From NCBI RefSeq assembly GCF_014196425.1, contig NZ_JACIDR010000001.1:1240001-1304000 (forward strand): 64,000 nt of DNA, given 5' to 3'. The notes beneath the pieces were generated by a model. It did not search any database, was not told where the DNA came from, and worked only from the letters and a program-made list of their open reading frames with translations. This DNA comes from Hansschlegelia beijingensis (GTDB lineage Bacteria; Pseudomonadota; Alphaproteobacteria; Rhizobiales; Methylopilaceae). Below, one piece after another: positions 51,007 to 60,652 of this stretch; within the stretch, counting starts at the first letter, position 1, and the number at the start of each line of letters is the position of its first letter. Made by a program: the position numbers and the translations under genes.

Positions 51007-52422
51007 ATGACCCTCTCCCTTCCCCCTGAACTGCTGTCGCGCTTCGCTGCGCTCGTGTCGCCGCAGGACGTGCTGGATGAAGACGCGGCCGCTCCTCGAC
51101 TCGTCGAGCCGCGCGGTCTGTTTCGCGGCCGAGGGCTCGTGATTCAGCCGAGGACCGTCGAGCAGGTCGCCGCCGTCGTGCGCCTGGCGGCAGAGACCGG
51201 CGTCCGGATCGTGCCGCAGGGCGGCAACACCGGACTCGTCGGAGGCCAGACGCCGGATCAGAGCGGCGCCCAGATCGTGCTTTCGACCGCCCGGCTGAAC
51301 CGCATCCGCGAGGTCGACGCCGACGAGAACGTCATGGTGGTCGAGGCGGGCGTCACGCTCGCGGCGGCCCAGGAAGCGGCCCGGGAGGCGGATCGATTCT
51401 TCCCGCTCAGCCTGGGGTCGGAAGGCAGTTGCACGATCGGCGGCAATATCGCCACCAACGCCGGCGGCGTCGGGGTCGTGGCCTATGGCAACACGCGCGA
51501 TCTCGTGCTCGGGCTGGAGGCCGTGCTTCCGGACGGGCGGATCTGGAACGGCCTGCGCCGGCTCCGGAAGGACAACACCGGCTACGACCTGAAGCAGCTT
51601 TTCATCGGCTCGGAAGGCACGCTCGGCGTGGTGACGGCGGCCGTGCTGAAGCTGTTTCCGGCGCCTCGCGATCTCGCCACCGCGTTCGTGGGCCTGCCCT
51701 CGGCGGAAGCGGCGCTGGAGCTGTTCCGGCTGGTCAGGCAGCGCGCCGGTTCAGCGCTCACCGGCTGCGAGCTGATGCCGCGCATCGGCATCGACTTCAC
51801 GCTGCGGCACATGCTCGGCGCCCGTGATCCGCTCGACGCGCCGCACCCGTGGTACCTGCTGATCGAGCTGTCGTCCCCGGTCGAGGGCGGACTGACGGGC
51901 CGGCTCGAGGACATCCTGGCCGAGGCCATGGAGGCTGACCTCCTGAGCGACGCCGTGATCGCCGCGTCGGTCGAGCAGACGGCGGCGTTCTGGCGCATCC
52001 GGATGGGAATGTCCGAGGTGCAATCCCGTGAAGGCGGCTCGATCAAGCACGACGTCTCCGTGCCGCTCGCCCGCGTCGCCGACTTCATCTCGGAGGCGAG
52101 CAGCGCCGTCGAGGCGTTTCTGCCCGGCGCGCGCGTCGTCGCCTTCGGCCATCTCGGCGACGGCAACATCCACTTCAACGTCAGTCAGCCGCTGGGGGCC
52201 GACAAGGCCGAATACCTCAAGGCGTGGGCGGCGATGAACGAGGTGGTTCACGCCGTGGTTCACGCGTACGGCGGCTCGATCGCGGCCGAGCACGGGGTCG
52301 GGCGCCTGAAACGGGACCTTCTCCCGAGCGTGAAGTCCGACGTCGAGCTCGACGTGATGCGGACGATCAAGCAGGCGCTCGATCCGCAGGGCCTGTTCAA
52401 TCCCGGCGTGATTCTCGACTAA
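51007..52422 (+). CDS. FAD-linked oxidase (glycolate / D-2-hydroxyglutarate dehydrogenase type)
   Basis: 471 aa, ATG 51007. N-terminal FAD domain (VAO/PCMH type): RTVEQVAAVVRLAAETGVRIVPQGGNTGLVGGQTPD, SLGSEGSCTIGGNIATNAGGV and RKDNTGYDLKQLFIGSEGTLGVVTAA, read in parts. C-terminal FAD-oxidase domain with FGHLGDGNIHFNV (metal-binding His pair) and AEHGVGRLKRD, ending QGLFNPGVILD. Closest to D-2-hydroxyglutarate or D-lactate dehydrogenases; feeds electrons to the chain. Substrate not certain. Confidence 0.88.
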   Translation: MTLSLPPELLSRFAALVSPQDVLDEDAAAPRLVEPRGLFRGRGLVIQPRTVEQVAAVVRLAAETGVRIVPQGGNTGLVGGQTPDQSGAQIVLSTARLNRIREVDADENVMVVEAGVTLAAAQEAAREADRFFPLSLGSEGSCTIGGNIATNAGGVGVVAYGNTRDLVLGLEAVLPDGRIWNGLRRLRKDNTGYDLKQLFIGSEGTLGVVTAAVLKLFPAPRDLATAFVGLPSAEAALELFRLVRQRAGSALTGCELMPRIGIDFTLRHMLGARDPLDAPHPWYLLIELSSPVEGGLTGRLEDILAEAMEADLLSDAVIAASVEQTAAFWRIRMGMSEVQSREGGSIKHDVSVPLARVADFISEASSAVEAFLPGARVVAFGHLGDGNIHFNVSQPLGADKAEYLKAWAAMNEVVHAVVHAYGGSIAAEHGVGRLKRDLLPSVKSDVELDVMRTIKQALDPQGLFNPGVILD

Positions 52423-52482
52423 ACCCGGCCTTAACGCAGTTCTGGCTTCATCTGGGCGAACCTCCTCGTCCGGAGCCGCCCG

Positions 52483-52791
52483 ATGATCCGATGCGCCGGC
52501 GCTGCAGCGCTCCTGACCGCCGCTCTGCTTGCGGCCCCGCAGGCTTCCGCCCAGGAGCTCGCCTGCGCGCCGCCCGAGGTCGTGAGCGCGCGCTATTCCG
52601 AGCAGATCTGCAACCGGGGCGCCACCGGCTTCGTGGTGTGCCGCTGGATCGACCGCCGCCACGACGTCATCGCGCCAGGCGAATGCGTGCCGCGCGTCAC
52701 GATCGAGGCGGCCGCGCCGAGCGGCCGTAGCATCGTCCTGCCGGCGGCGCCGCTCCGCGGTGCCGCTCGGGGCTTCGTCCGCAAGGAATGA
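52483..52791 (+). CDS. small secreted protein, unknown
   Basis: 102 aa, ATG 52483. Signal peptide MIRCAGAAALLTAALLAAP with ASA cut. Mature part contains four Cys (ACAPP, QICNRG, VCRWI, GECVPR), so two disulfides are likely. Family not recognised. It ends four bases from the convergent YedK gene. Confidence 0.7.
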   Translation: MIRCAGAAALLTAALLAAPQASAQELACAPPEVVSARYSEQICNRGATGFVVCRWIDRRHDVIAPGECVPRVTIEAAAPSGRSIVLPAAPLRGAARGFVRKE

Positions 52792-52794
52792 ACC

Positions 52795-53505
52795 TCAGAT
52801 AAGCCGCGGCTGAAGCGGCTCCGCCTCCTGACGGTCGAACCGCGGCGCCGGCTCCTGCACCTCGGGACCGTCATTGCTCGCCTGGTTCACCCGCGCGCTC
52901 ACGGCGACCGCGTCGAACCGTCCCGCCGGGGCGGGCTTCAGGCAGCGCATCGCCAGGCTCCCGCCATCGACCCGATTGTCCAGCCAGGCGCCCCAGTGTT
53001 CCGGCTCTAGCACGGCCGGCATGCGTTCGTGGATCTCGTCGAGATCGCGGCTCGCCGGCACGGTGGCGATCGCGAAGGAGCGCAGCGGAGCGCCGTCCGG
53101 GCGGCGCCAGGTCTCCCATACGCCTGCGAACATCATGGGCCGACGGTCCGCGCGACGGATCAGATAGGGCTGTTTGAACCGGCCGTTCGCGCGCCACTCA
53201 TACCAGCCGTCGGCCGGCGCGAGGCAGCGCCGCTTCTGCAGCGCCGTGCGAAAAGCCGGCTTCTGCGCAATGGTCTCCGCCCGCGCGTTGAAGATGAGCG
53301 GCGCCGCCTTCTCATCGGACGTGAAGGGCGGAATGAGCCCCCAGCGGTGAAGCGCGAGGCGTCGCTCGCCATCCTCCATCAGGGCGACGGGGCAAAGCTG
53401 GGTGGGTGAAATGTTGTAGCGCGGGCTGAACTCGGCCGCCGGGATGGCGTCGAGCAGAACCGCAAGGGCCTCCCGTGACGTCGTCTGCGCGTAGCGTCCG
53501 CACAT
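52795..53505 (-). CDS. yedK: YedK/HMCES-type abasic-site shielding protein
   Basis: 236 aa, ATG 53505. The catalytic Cys2 follows the initiator Met (MCGRYAQTT). Family residues: FSPRYNISPTQ, NARAETIAQKP (Asn), CLAPADGWYEW (Glu), and HERMP (His), in a fold binding single-stranded DNA. It forms a stable bond with abasic sites in ssDNA. The first gene of a run in which a divergent NUDIX gene follows. Confidence 0.93.
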   Translation of the reverse strand: MCGRYAQTTSREALAVLLDAIPAAEFSPRYNISPTQLCPVALMEDGERRLALHRWGLIPPFTSDEKAAPLIFNARAETIAQKPAFRTALQKRRCLAPADGWYEWRANGRFKQPYLIRRADRRPMMFAGVWETWRRPDGAPLRSFAIATVPASRDLDEIHERMPAVLEPEHWGAWLDNRVDGGSLAMRCLKPAPAGRFDAVAVSARVNQASNDGPEVQEPAPRFDRQEAEPLQPRLI

Positions 53506-53640
53506 GCACGGCTTCCCCGATCATCCCGCCTGCGGCTTAATCGCCGCGAAAGCGCGGTCCGCGATCCTTCGACCCGTTGGTGGTTGCACGCGGCGGCGTT
53601 CGCGATCAAGAGCGTATCGCCCGGCAGCAGGAACGGATGG

Positions 53641-54084
53641 ATGAGCGAAGCGACAGACGACCGGCTGCGGCCTGCCCGCCCCCTGCTCGCGGCGAGCCTC
53701 GCCTGCTTCCGCGACGGCGCGGTGCTGCTGGCGCGCAGGGGCCGCGCGCCCTCGCAAGGCCTGTGGTCGCTCCCGGGCGGTTTGGTCGAGCTCGGAGAAA
53801 CCGCCCGCGAAGCCGCTGCGCGCGAGCTTCTGGAGGAGACCGGGGTCCGGGCCGAGGTGGTTGGCCTCGCCGATCTCGTCGAGGTCGTTCGGCGTGACGA
53901 AACGGGCGCGGTCGAGCGGCACATGGCCGTGCTCGCCTATGCGGGACGGTGGGTGTCCGGTGAGCCGGTCGCGGGAGAGGAAGCGACTGAGGTCGCGTGG
54001 CTCGCGCCGGAGCAGGTCGCCGGACTGGAGGCGACCGCCGGGCTTGCGGAGGTCGTGCGCCGGGCCGCGGAGATCGCGGCGTGA
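53641..54084 (+). CDS. NUDIX hydrolase
   Basis: 147 aa from ATG 53641 (MSEATDDRLRPARPLL); an upstream in-frame ATG at 53584 lacks support. The NUDIX box is complete: GGLVELGETAREAAARELLEETGV (GX5EX7REUXEEXGU, in parts). ARRGRAPSQGLWSLPGG before it is typical of ADP-ribose-type or nucleoside diphosphate hydrolases. Overlaps the next start by three bases. Confidence 0.9.
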   Translation: MSEATDDRLRPARPLLAASLACFRDGAVLLARRGRAPSQGLWSLPGGLVELGETAREAAARELLEETGVRAEVVGLADLVEVVRRDETGAVERHMAVLAYAGRWVSGEPVAGEEATEVAWLAPEQVAGLEATAGLAEVVRRAAEIAA

Positions 54085-54536
54085 TCCTGTCACCGGCTCT
54101 GCGCGCCGCCCTCGCGGCCTCGCTTTGTCTCGCCAGCCTCGCGGCCGTCGCGCAGCCCGCCGAGCGCCGCGGCCCCAAGCATGCTCCTGCGCCCCCTCCG
54201 GCGGAGGCGCCTCCGCCGCCGGAGCTCTCGGCCCCGCCGCCCTATGAGCCTCAGCTGCTCAGACTGGCCGAGGTTCTCGGCGCCCTGCACCATCTGCGGA
54301 CCGTCTGCGCGGCGGGCGACGCCGATGTCTGGCGCGATCGCATGGCGGCGCTGATCGAGGCCGATGCGCCCACCCCTGAACGGCGGGACCGCCTCGCCGG
54401 CGCCTTCAACGCCAGCTTCCGCACCTGGGCGCGCAGCTACCGGAGTTGCACGCCCGCGGCGGAGGTCGCGGTGAAGCGCTTCCTGCAGGAGGCGGGCAAG
54501 CTCGCCTCCGAGGTTCGGCAACGCTACGGCCCGTAG
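54081..54536 (+). CDS. TIGR02301-family secreted protein
   Basis: 151 aa started at GTG 54081, overlapping the NUDIX stop. Signal peptide LSPALRAALAASLCLASLAAV with AQP after. A Pro/Ala-rich linker leads to a helical domain: PYEPQLLRLAEVLGALHHLRTVC, FNASFRTWARSYRSCTPAAEVAVKRFL. The family is restricted to alphaproteobacteria and is of unknown role; the neighbour NUDIX gene is conserved. Confidence 0.82.
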   Translation: MILSPALRAALAASLCLASLAAVAQPAERRGPKHAPAPPPAEAPPPPELSAPPPYEPQLLRLAEVLGALHHLRTVCAAGDADVWRDRMAALIEADAPTPERRDRLAGAFNASFRTWARSYRSCTPAAEVAVKRFLQEAGKLASEVRQRYGP

Positions 54537-54640
54537 CATTCGATTCAGCTTTTCCCCCGGGGGTTAACCTTTTCTTCGAGAATCGCTCCACCTCGGCCGC
54601 GAAGCCGTTACCCTCGCGATGGGTACGAGTAGGGCGACTC

Positions 54641-54895
54641 ATGGCACACGATGATTCGACGTCGGGCGACGCGTCCACGGACGGGCGGCGCGCGGCGCTG
54701 GCCTATCTGGACGAGGCTTGGGAAGAGGCGCTGCTCGATGGCATCGCGCCCGATTGCGTTGCGCACGCCGCCCTGTTCGCGGCGCTCAAGGAGCTGGTGA
54801 TGGCGTTTGGCGAGGAGGCCACGGCCCGCTTCGCCGAGAAGCTGCCGGCGAGCATCCGGGCCGGCGGCTACACGCTGCCGAGCATGCCGCACTGA
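54641..54895 (+). CDS. small conserved-looking protein, unknown
   Basis: 84 aa, ATG 54641. Acidic, helical (AALAYLDEAWEEALLDGIAPDC; AALFAALKELVMAFGEEATARFAEK), no signal or membrane segment. It resembles the short hypothetical proteins often next to TIGR02301 genes. A longer frame to 54446 covers the previous gene and is unlikely. Convergent with lysE, four bases between. Confidence 0.65.
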   Translation: MAHDDSTSGDASTDGRRAALAYLDEAWEEALLDGIAPDCVAHAALFAALKELVMAFGEEATARFAEKLPASIRAGGYTLPSMPH

Positions 54896-54899
54896 CCGC

Positions 54900-55532
54900 T
54901 CAGTAGCCGAGCGCGACGCCCAGCAGCAGCACGAAGCCGAAGATCGCCAGTCCGCCTCCGGACAGCATGTTGATCCGCGCCAGCCACTTCTCGGCGATGC
55001 GTTCCGCCAGGTGACTGGCGCCCATCGACAGCGCCAGCCACCAGGCGGCGCTGCCGATCGCGACGCCCAGCGTCAGCAGGGCCGCGGCGCCGAAATCGCC
55101 CGGATTGTCGCCGATGCCGGCGAGTCCGCCGAAGATCGCGAAGAACCCCAGCAGCACCGCCGGATTGGTGACGGTGAGCGCGAACGACGTGCCGGCCGCG
55201 CGCAAGAGCGAGGCCCTCGTGTCGTTCGCGGTGTCGCGCGTGACCGAGCTCGGCGCGTAGAGCAGCTTCACGCCGAAGGCGAGAAGCACGGCGGCCCCGA
55301 CGACCTTGATGACCGGCAGATGGCCTTCCACGAAGGCGGCCGCGGCGCTCACCCCGAAGGCGGCCATGCCGGCGAACAGCACGTCGGCCACGAACGCGCC
55401 CGCCCCGGCCGCCAGCGCGGACGTCACGCCGCTGCGGATCGCGCGATGGATGCACATGACGTTGGTGGGGCCCACGGGCGCGTTGACGCCGATACCGATC
55501 AGGATGCCGGTCGCGACGAGCGTCAAGTCCAT
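54900..55532 (-). CDS. LysE-family amino-acid exporter
   Basis: 210 aa from ATG 55532 (MDLTLVATGILIGIGVNAPVGP); the frame up to 55673 adds non-family residues. Six membrane helices; the family signature NAPVGPTNVMCIHRAI near the N-terminus, and VTNPAVLLGFFAIFGG. Exports lysine, arginine or threonine-like compounds. It sits between the unknown 84-aa gene and the dihydroorotase homologue, 121 bases from the latter. Confidence 0.85.
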   Translation of the reverse strand: MDLTLVATGILIGIGVNAPVGPTNVMCIHRAIRSGVTSALAAGAGAFVADVLFAGMAAFGVSAAAAFVEGHLPVIKVVGAAVLLAFGVKLLYAPSSVTRDTANDTRASLLRAAGTSFALTVTNPAVLLGFFAIFGGLAGIGDNPGDFGAAALLTLGVAIGSAAWWLALSMGASHLAERIAEKWLARINMLSGGGLAIFGFVLLLGVALGY

Positions 55533-55653
55533 CAAGCGCGCGTTCTCCCGGCTTATGTTCCGCAGATCGCTTCGGGGCTGGGGCGCCGACGAGCGGCGCA
55601 CCAGAGAGGCAAGCAACCGTGCGGAACGCAACCCCGGACGGATAAACCCCGCG

Positions 55654-56985
55654 TCAGGACGGCAGTGCGTCAATGAATTCGACGGGCCGTCCGAGACCCG
55701 GCGAAACGATCTCGCCTTCCCGCATGACCTGACGGCCCCTGATCACCGTGGCGATCGGCCAGCCGGTGACCTCGACGCCGTCATAGGGCGTCCACTGGCT
55801 GCGGGATCCGATCCACGCATTCGTGATGGTCTCGCGGCGCTTCAGGTCGACGATCGTGAGGTCGGCGTCGTAGCCGACCGCGATTCGTCCCTTGCGGGAG
55901 ATGCCGAAGATCCGCGCCGGCCCGGCGCTCGTCAGGTCGACGAAGCGCGCGAGGCTGAGCCTGCCGGCGGCGACATGGTCAAGCATGACCGGCACGAGCG
56001 TCTGGACCCCCGTCATGCCCGAGGGACTCTCCGGATAGGGCTTGGCCTTTTCCTCGAGCGTGTGCGGCGCGTGGTCGGAGCCGAGCACGTCCACGACGCC
56101 CTGGTTGAGGCCCCACCAGATGCCGGCGCGGTGCGCGTCGTCACGCACCGGCGGGTTCATCTGCGCGCGCGTTCCGAGCCGCGCATAGGCGTCGGAGCCC
56201 AGCGTCAGATGGTGCGGCGTGGTCTCGACGGTCGCGACGTCCTTGAAGTCGGCGAGGTAGCGCATCTCCTCGGCGGTCGAGACGTGCAGCACGTGCACCT
56301 TGGCGCCGTGCCGTCTGGCGATCGTCGTCAGCCGCCGGGTGCACTTCATCGCCGCCTCGGCGTCGCGCCAGACCGGATGGCTCGACGGATCGCCCGGCGT
56401 CCGCAGATCCTTGCGCTCGGAGAGCCGCGGCTCGTCCTCGGAATGCACGGAGACCCGGCGGCGCGTGCGCTTCAGGATCTCCGACACGCCGGCGTCGTCG
56501 GAGACGAGCAGCGAGCCGGTCGACGATCCCATGAAGATCTTGATGCCGGCGGCGCCGGGGAGCCGCTCCAGCTCGGCGACGTCGCGGGCGTTGTCATGCG
56601 TGCCTCCGACGAAGAACGCGTGGTCGCAGTGCATGCGGCCCTTCGCGCGGGCCAGCTTGTCCGCGAGCGCCTCCGCCGTGACGGTCAGGGGATTGGTGTT
56701 CGGCATCTCGAACACCGCCGTGACGCCGCCCAGCACGGCGGCGCGCGAACCGGTCTCGAGATCCTCCTTGTGGGTCGCGCCCGGCTCCCGGAAATGGACC
56801 TGCGTGTCGATGACCCCGGGCAGGACGTGCAGCCCCGAGCAGTCGACGATCTCGCCCGCGTCGGCGCGCCCGAGGTCGCCTATCAGCGCGATGCGGCCGC
56901 CGCGCACGCCGATGTCGGCGCGGTGCTCGCCGTCCTGGTTCACGACGACGCCGCCCCGCAGAATGAGGTCGAAAGTCTCGGCCAT
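55654..56985 (-). CDS. dihydroorotase homologue (amidohydrolase), first metal ligand changed
   Basis: 443 aa, ATG 56985. Amidohydrolase pattern: VIDTQVHFREPGATHKEDLETG, GIKIFMGSSTGSLL (Lys likely carboxylated), VHVLHVSTAEE, and VLGSDHAPHTLEEK. The usual HxH metal site reads QVH here: the first His is Gln. The rest of the site (Lys, His residues in LHVS and the last Asp) is kept. It may be the 'multifunctional complex type' PyrC seen in alphaproteobacteria, or a related hydrolase for cyclic amides. Whether it has full activity is open. Confidence 0.78.
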   Translation of the reverse strand: MAETFDLILRGGVVVNQDGEHRADIGVRGGRIALIGDLGRADAGEIVDCSGLHVLPGVIDTQVHFREPGATHKEDLETGSRAAVLGGVTAVFEMPNTNPLTVTAEALADKLARAKGRMHCDHAFFVGGTHDNARDVAELERLPGAAGIKIFMGSSTGSLLVSDDAGVSEILKRTRRRVSVHSEDEPRLSERKDLRTPGDPSSHPVWRDAEAAMKCTRRLTTIARRHGAKVHVLHVSTAEEMRYLADFKDVATVETTPHHLTLGSDAYARLGTRAQMNPPVRDDAHRAGIWWGLNQGVVDVLGSDHAPHTLEEKAKPYPESPSGMTGVQTLVPVMLDHVAAGRLSLARFVDLTSAGPARIFGISRKGRIAVGYDADLTIVDLKRRETITNAWIGSRSQWTPYDGVEVTGWPIATVIRGRQVMREGEIVSPGLGRPVEFIDALPS

Positions 56986-57077
56986 TGTGGAACCTCCTGC
57001 GCAGGATCGGCTTGAGGCCGGTCAGCGGGGTGGCTACCTTCGCCGGAGGCGGATGGCAACACGGACGGAGAAGCCGG

Positions 57078-57944
57078 ATGCGCGGCGCTTTGCTGGACTC
57101 ACGCGGACTGCTCCATGTCACCGGACCTACGGCCGGAGCGTTCCTGGACAACCTGCTGACCAACAACGTCTCGGGACTCCAGCCCGGCCACGCCGCCTAT
57201 GCGGCGCTGCTGACGCCACAAGGCAAGATCATAGTCGACATGCTGGCGTCGCCGATCGCCGGCGGTTTCCGGCTCGACGCGCCGGCTCACCTGATCTCCG
57301 ATCTGACGCGCAGGCTGACGCTTTACCGGCTCCGCTCGAAGATCGAGATCGAGGATGTGAGCGACCGGTGGCAGGTCGCCGTGCTTTGGGGCGATGGCCT
57401 CCTGCCGGAGGTCGACGCCGATATCGTCTCCGACCCCCGCCTCCCCGCTCTCGGCCGCCGCGCGTACCTTCCGGCCGGCGCGGCGCTTCCCGACGGCGTC
57501 ACTCCGTTGAGCGCAGAACACTGGCACGCGCACCGCATCGCGCTTGGCGCGCCCCAGGGCGGACTTGATTTCGTCTATGGCGACGCCTTCCCGCACGAGG
57601 CCTGCCTGGACCAGCTCAACGGCGTGAACTTCAAGAAGGGCTGCTATGTCGGACAGGAGGTCGTCAGCCGCATGGAGCACCGCGGCACCGCGCGCACGCG
57701 CGTGGCCCCGGTGCTGCTGGATGGCCTGCCTCCGGAAGTCGGGGCCGCCGTGACGGCAGGGGACAAGACGGTCGGCCGGATGGGTTCGTCGGCCGACGGA
57801 CGCGGGCTCGCCCTGCTGCGCCTCGACCGGGCCGAGGAGGCGCGCGCAGCGGGCGTGCCGCTGATCGCGGGCAACGCCATGCTGACCATCGAGAAGCCCG
57901 CCTGGGCGCGGTTCGCCTTCCCCGGGGAAACGACCGCCGCTTGA
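57078..57944 (+). CDS. ygfZ: folate-binding Fe-S cluster assembly protein YgfZ
   Basis: 288 aa from ATG 57078 (MRGALLDSRGLLHVTGP). GCV_T-like fold with AYAALLTPQGKIIVDMLA, EHWHAHRIALGAPQGG, and the key motif KKGCYVGQEVVSRMEHRG around residue 188 (KGCYxGQE with the active Cys). Helps repair or load 4Fe-4S proteins with folate. The next gene, tag, overlaps it by four bases. Confidence 0.92.
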   Translation: MRGALLDSRGLLHVTGPTAGAFLDNLLTNNVSGLQPGHAAYAALLTPQGKIIVDMLASPIAGGFRLDAPAHLISDLTRRLTLYRLRSKIEIEDVSDRWQVAVLWGDGLLPEVDADIVSDPRLPALGRRAYLPAGAALPDGVTPLSAEHWHAHRIALGAPQGGLDFVYGDAFPHEACLDQLNGVNFKKGCYVGQEVVSRMEHRGTARTRVAPVLLDGLPPEVGAAVTAGDKTVGRMGSSADGRGLALLRLDRAEEARAAGVPLIAGNAMLTIEKPAWARFAFPGETTAA

Positions 57945-58540
57945 GCGACGTCGCGCCGCCTTACCCGGACGGGAAGCGCCGGTGCCGCTGGTGCGGGACC
58001 GATCCGCTCTATGTCGCCTATCACGACCAGGACTGGGGCGTGCCCGAGCGCGACAGCCGAGCGCTCTACGAGAAGCTCGTCCTCGACGGCTTCCAGGCGG
58101 GCTTGGCCTGGATCACGATCCTCAGGAAGCGGGAAGCCTTTCGCGCGGCGTTCGAGGGCTTCCGTCCCGAGAGGATCGCCAACTACGGCGAAGCCGACAT
58201 CGCGCGATTGATGGCCGACGCCGGCATCGTCCGCTCCCGCGCGAAGATCGAGGGGGCGGTGAAATCCGCCCGCTCCTATCTCGCCATGCAGGAGCGCGGA
58301 GAGGACTTTTCTGACTATCTCTGGGGCTTCGTGGGTGGCGAGCCGCTCGTGAACCGCTGGACGTCCCCGGCGGAGGTCCCGGCGTCCACGCCGCTCTCGG
58401 AGACGCTTTCGAAGGACCTGAAGAAGCGCGGCTTCGCCTTCTGCGGTCCCGTCATCGTCTACGCCTTCATGCAGGCCGTCGGCATGGTCAACGACCACGT
58501 GGTCGATTGCCATCGGCACGCGGAGCTGACGTCGGCCTGA
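57941..58540 (+). CDS. tag: 3-methyladenine DNA glycosylase I
   Basis: 199 aa started at TTG 57941 (TTGAGCGACGTC...), overlapping ygfZ by four bases. Zinc site: CRWCGTDPLYVAYHDQDWG (Cys, His) and MVNDHVVDCHRH near the end, and the pocket LYEKLVLDGFQAGLAWITILRKRE. Removes 3-methyladenine from DNA. Confidence 0.92.
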   Translation: MSDVAPPYPDGKRRCRWCGTDPLYVAYHDQDWGVPERDSRALYEKLVLDGFQAGLAWITILRKREAFRAAFEGFRPERIANYGEADIARLMADAGIVRSRAKIEGAVKSARSYLAMQERGEDFSDYLWGFVGGEPLVNRWTSPAEVPASTPLSETLSKDLKKRGFAFCGPVIVYAFMQAVGMVNDHVVDCHRHAELTSA

Positions 58541-58553
58541 ATCCGGCGCCGGC

Positions 58554-59894
58554 TCAGGCCGCCGCCGGTCGTCCGGCGGACTCGTCGGCGCTTCGCCCGT
58601 CCAACTCGGCGTGGAGCTTGCGCTCGTCGAGGACGCCCTCCCACTTCGCCACCACCAGCGTGGCGACCCCGTTGCCGACCAGGTTGGTGAGCGCGCGGGC
58701 CTCCGACATGAAGCGATCGATCCCGAGGATCAGCGCGATCGCCACGGTCGGGATGTGCTCGACCGACTGCAACGTCGCCGCGAGCACGATGAAGCCGGAG
58801 CCGGTCACGCCGGCCGCGCCCTTCGAGGTGAGCAGCAGAATCGCCAGGATGACGATCTGCTGCCACAGGGTCTGCTCGGTGTTGGTGGCCTGCGCGAGAA
58901 AGATCGCGGCCATCGTCAGATAGATGCAGGTGCCGTCGAGGTTGAACGAGTAGCCGGCGGGGATCACCAGGCCGACGACGGATTCCTCCGCCCCCGCGCG
59001 CTTCATCTTGTCCAGCATGCGCGGCAGCACGGACTCAGAGGAGGAGGTGCCGAGCACGATCAGCAGTTCCTCGCTGATGTAGCGGACGAACTTGAAGATC
59101 GAGAATCCGGTGGCCCAGGCGACGATCCCCAGCACGCCGAAGATGAAGATCAGGCAGGTCAGGTAGAAGGCGCCCATCAGGTAAGCCAGCGGGGCGAGCG
59201 CCTGCAGTCCCTGTGAGCCGATGGTGAACGCCATCGCCCCGAAGGCGCCGACCGGCGCCGCGCGCATGACGATCGCCACGATCCGGAAGAAGACCTCCAT
59301 CGTGCTGTCGATCAGCGCCATCACGGGCCGCCCGCGTTCGCCCAGCGAATGCAGCGCGAAGGCGAACAGGATGGCGATCAGCAGGACCTGAATGATCTCG
59401 CCCTGCGCGAAGGCGCCCACCACCTGGTCCGGGATGATGTGGAGGAAGAAGTCGGTGACCGTCTGGCCCTGGGCCGCCTGCTGGTACTTGGCGACCGAGG
59501 AGGGGTCGAGCGACGCGGGATCGACGTTCATCCCCGCGCCGGGCTTCAGCACGTTGACCACGACGAGGCCGATGATCAGCGCGACCGTGGTCAGCGCCTC
59601 GAAATAGATGATCGCCTTGAGGCCGACCCGGCCGACCTTCCGCATGTCGCTCATGCTGGCGATGCCGTGCACGACCGTCAGGAAGATGATCGGCGCGATC
59701 AGCATCTTCACGAGCTTGATGAAGGCGTCGCCGAACGGCTTCATCTGCTTGCCGATGTCCGGCGCGAAGTAGCCAAGCGCGATGCCGAACGCGACCGCGA
59801 TCAGCACCTGGACATAGAGGATCGTGTACCAAGGGCGCGCGCGCGCCGGCGCCGCCCCTTCGCGTGTCATCGTCATCGTCGGGTCTCCGCTCAC
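58554..59894 (-). CDS. dctA: dicarboxylate/cation symporter, DAACS family
   Basis: 446 aa, ATG 59894. Eight helices plus two re-entrant loops: [22 protein letters not shown] (serine-rich hairpin), [27 protein letters not shown], and [20 protein letters not shown]. Takes up C4-dicarboxylates such as succinate with Na+ or H+. No DctBD two-component genes are nearby. Confidence 0.88.
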   Translation of the reverse strand: MSGDPTMTMTREGAAPARARPWYTILYVQVLIAVAFGIALGYFAPDIGKQMKPFGDAFIKLVKMLIAPIIFLTVVHGIASMSDMRKVGRVGLKAIIYFEALTTVALIIGLVVVNVLKPGAGMNVDPASLDPSSVAKYQQAAQGQTVTDFFLHIIPDQVVGAFAQGEIIQVLLIAILFAFALHSLGERGRPVMALIDSTMEVFFRIVAIVMRAAPVGAFGAMAFTIGSQGLQALAPLAYLMGAFYLTCLIFIFGVLGIVAWATGFSIFKFVRYISEELLIVLGTSSSESVLPRMLDKMKRAGAEESVVGLVIPAGYSFNLDGTCIYLTMAAIFLAQATNTEQTLWQQIVILAILLLTSKGAAGVTGSGFIVLAATLQSVEHIPTVAIALILGIDRFMSEARALTNLVGNGVATLVVAKWEGVLDERKLHAELDGRSADESAGRPAAA

Positions 59895-59932
59895 TGACCG
59901 ACGGCGCCGAATAGGTCAGCAGTGCTGGCCGA

Positions 59933-60586
59933 TCAGGTGTCGCAGGCGGCGGTCTTGGCGCCGTACTCCTCCATCGTCAACTCGCCTGCCGCGGCGGCAG
60001 GGTCCCGGTCGCGCGAGGGAAGATGGGGTTGCACCCAGTCGATCCGCTTCCATTCCGCCAGGGGCTGCTCGCCGCTCGCCTGCGGCACGTGGCGCGAGGT
60101 CTCGACCCTGCGGTAGCGGTGGATGTAGCGGGCGCAGTTGACGAAGGCGTCCGTCACACGCACCCGCAGCGCATAGGCCGCGCCCGGGAAGCTCGCCACC
60201 AGTTCGCCGTCCCGGACGACCTCGGCCTCGCCCTGCACGCGCAGTCGATGCGGCGTCTCGAAATCGATGAACAGCATGCCGACCGAATGGGTCGTCGCGA
60301 TATTGCCCGCCGAAAGGAACATGCCGTTGCCGTCATAGCCGGGGAAGGCGAGCGTCACGGCGTCTAGCACGCGCACGAAGCCGACCGGGCCGCCCTTGTA
60401 GGAGACCGTCGGCTTGCCCTCGCCGTCCACGGTCGCGAGAAAGAACATGTCGCGGCTGGCGATGAACGCCTGCTCCTCGGGCGTCAGTTCGCCATGTATG
60501 AGCTTCTGCTGCCACAGCTCTGCGAGTCCGCGCGAATCGTGCTCCTGCTGCAGCGCGAGATGCTCGGGTCCGTAGGTGACGGTCAT
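59933..60586 (-). CDS. pyridoxamine-phosphate-oxidase-like FMN split-barrel protein
   Basis: 217 aa, ATG 60586. Split-barrel flavin pattern: MFFLATVDGEGKPTVSYKGG, VTLAFPGYDGNGMFLSAGNI, GMLFIDFETPHRLRVQGEA and FVNCARYIHRYRRVE. This group is often annotated as PNPOx-like; it may be an F420- or FMN-dependent reductase. No partner gene visible. Confidence 0.8.
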   Translation of the reverse strand: MTVTYGPEHLALQQEHDSRGLAELWQQKLIHGELTPEEQAFIASRDMFFLATVDGEGKPTVSYKGGPVGFVRVLDAVTLAFPGYDGNGMFLSAGNIATTHSVGMLFIDFETPHRLRVQGEAEVVRDGELVASFPGAAYALRVRVTDAFVNCARYIHRYRRVETSRHVPQASGEQPLAEWKRIDWVQPHLPSRDRDPAAAAGELTMEEYGAKTAACDT

Positions 60587-60652
60587 GGGTGTTCTCCCTC
60601 AGTCGTTCGTTTTGTTGGGCCGCCCCGGGGCGGCCGGATGTCGTAGAGCGCA

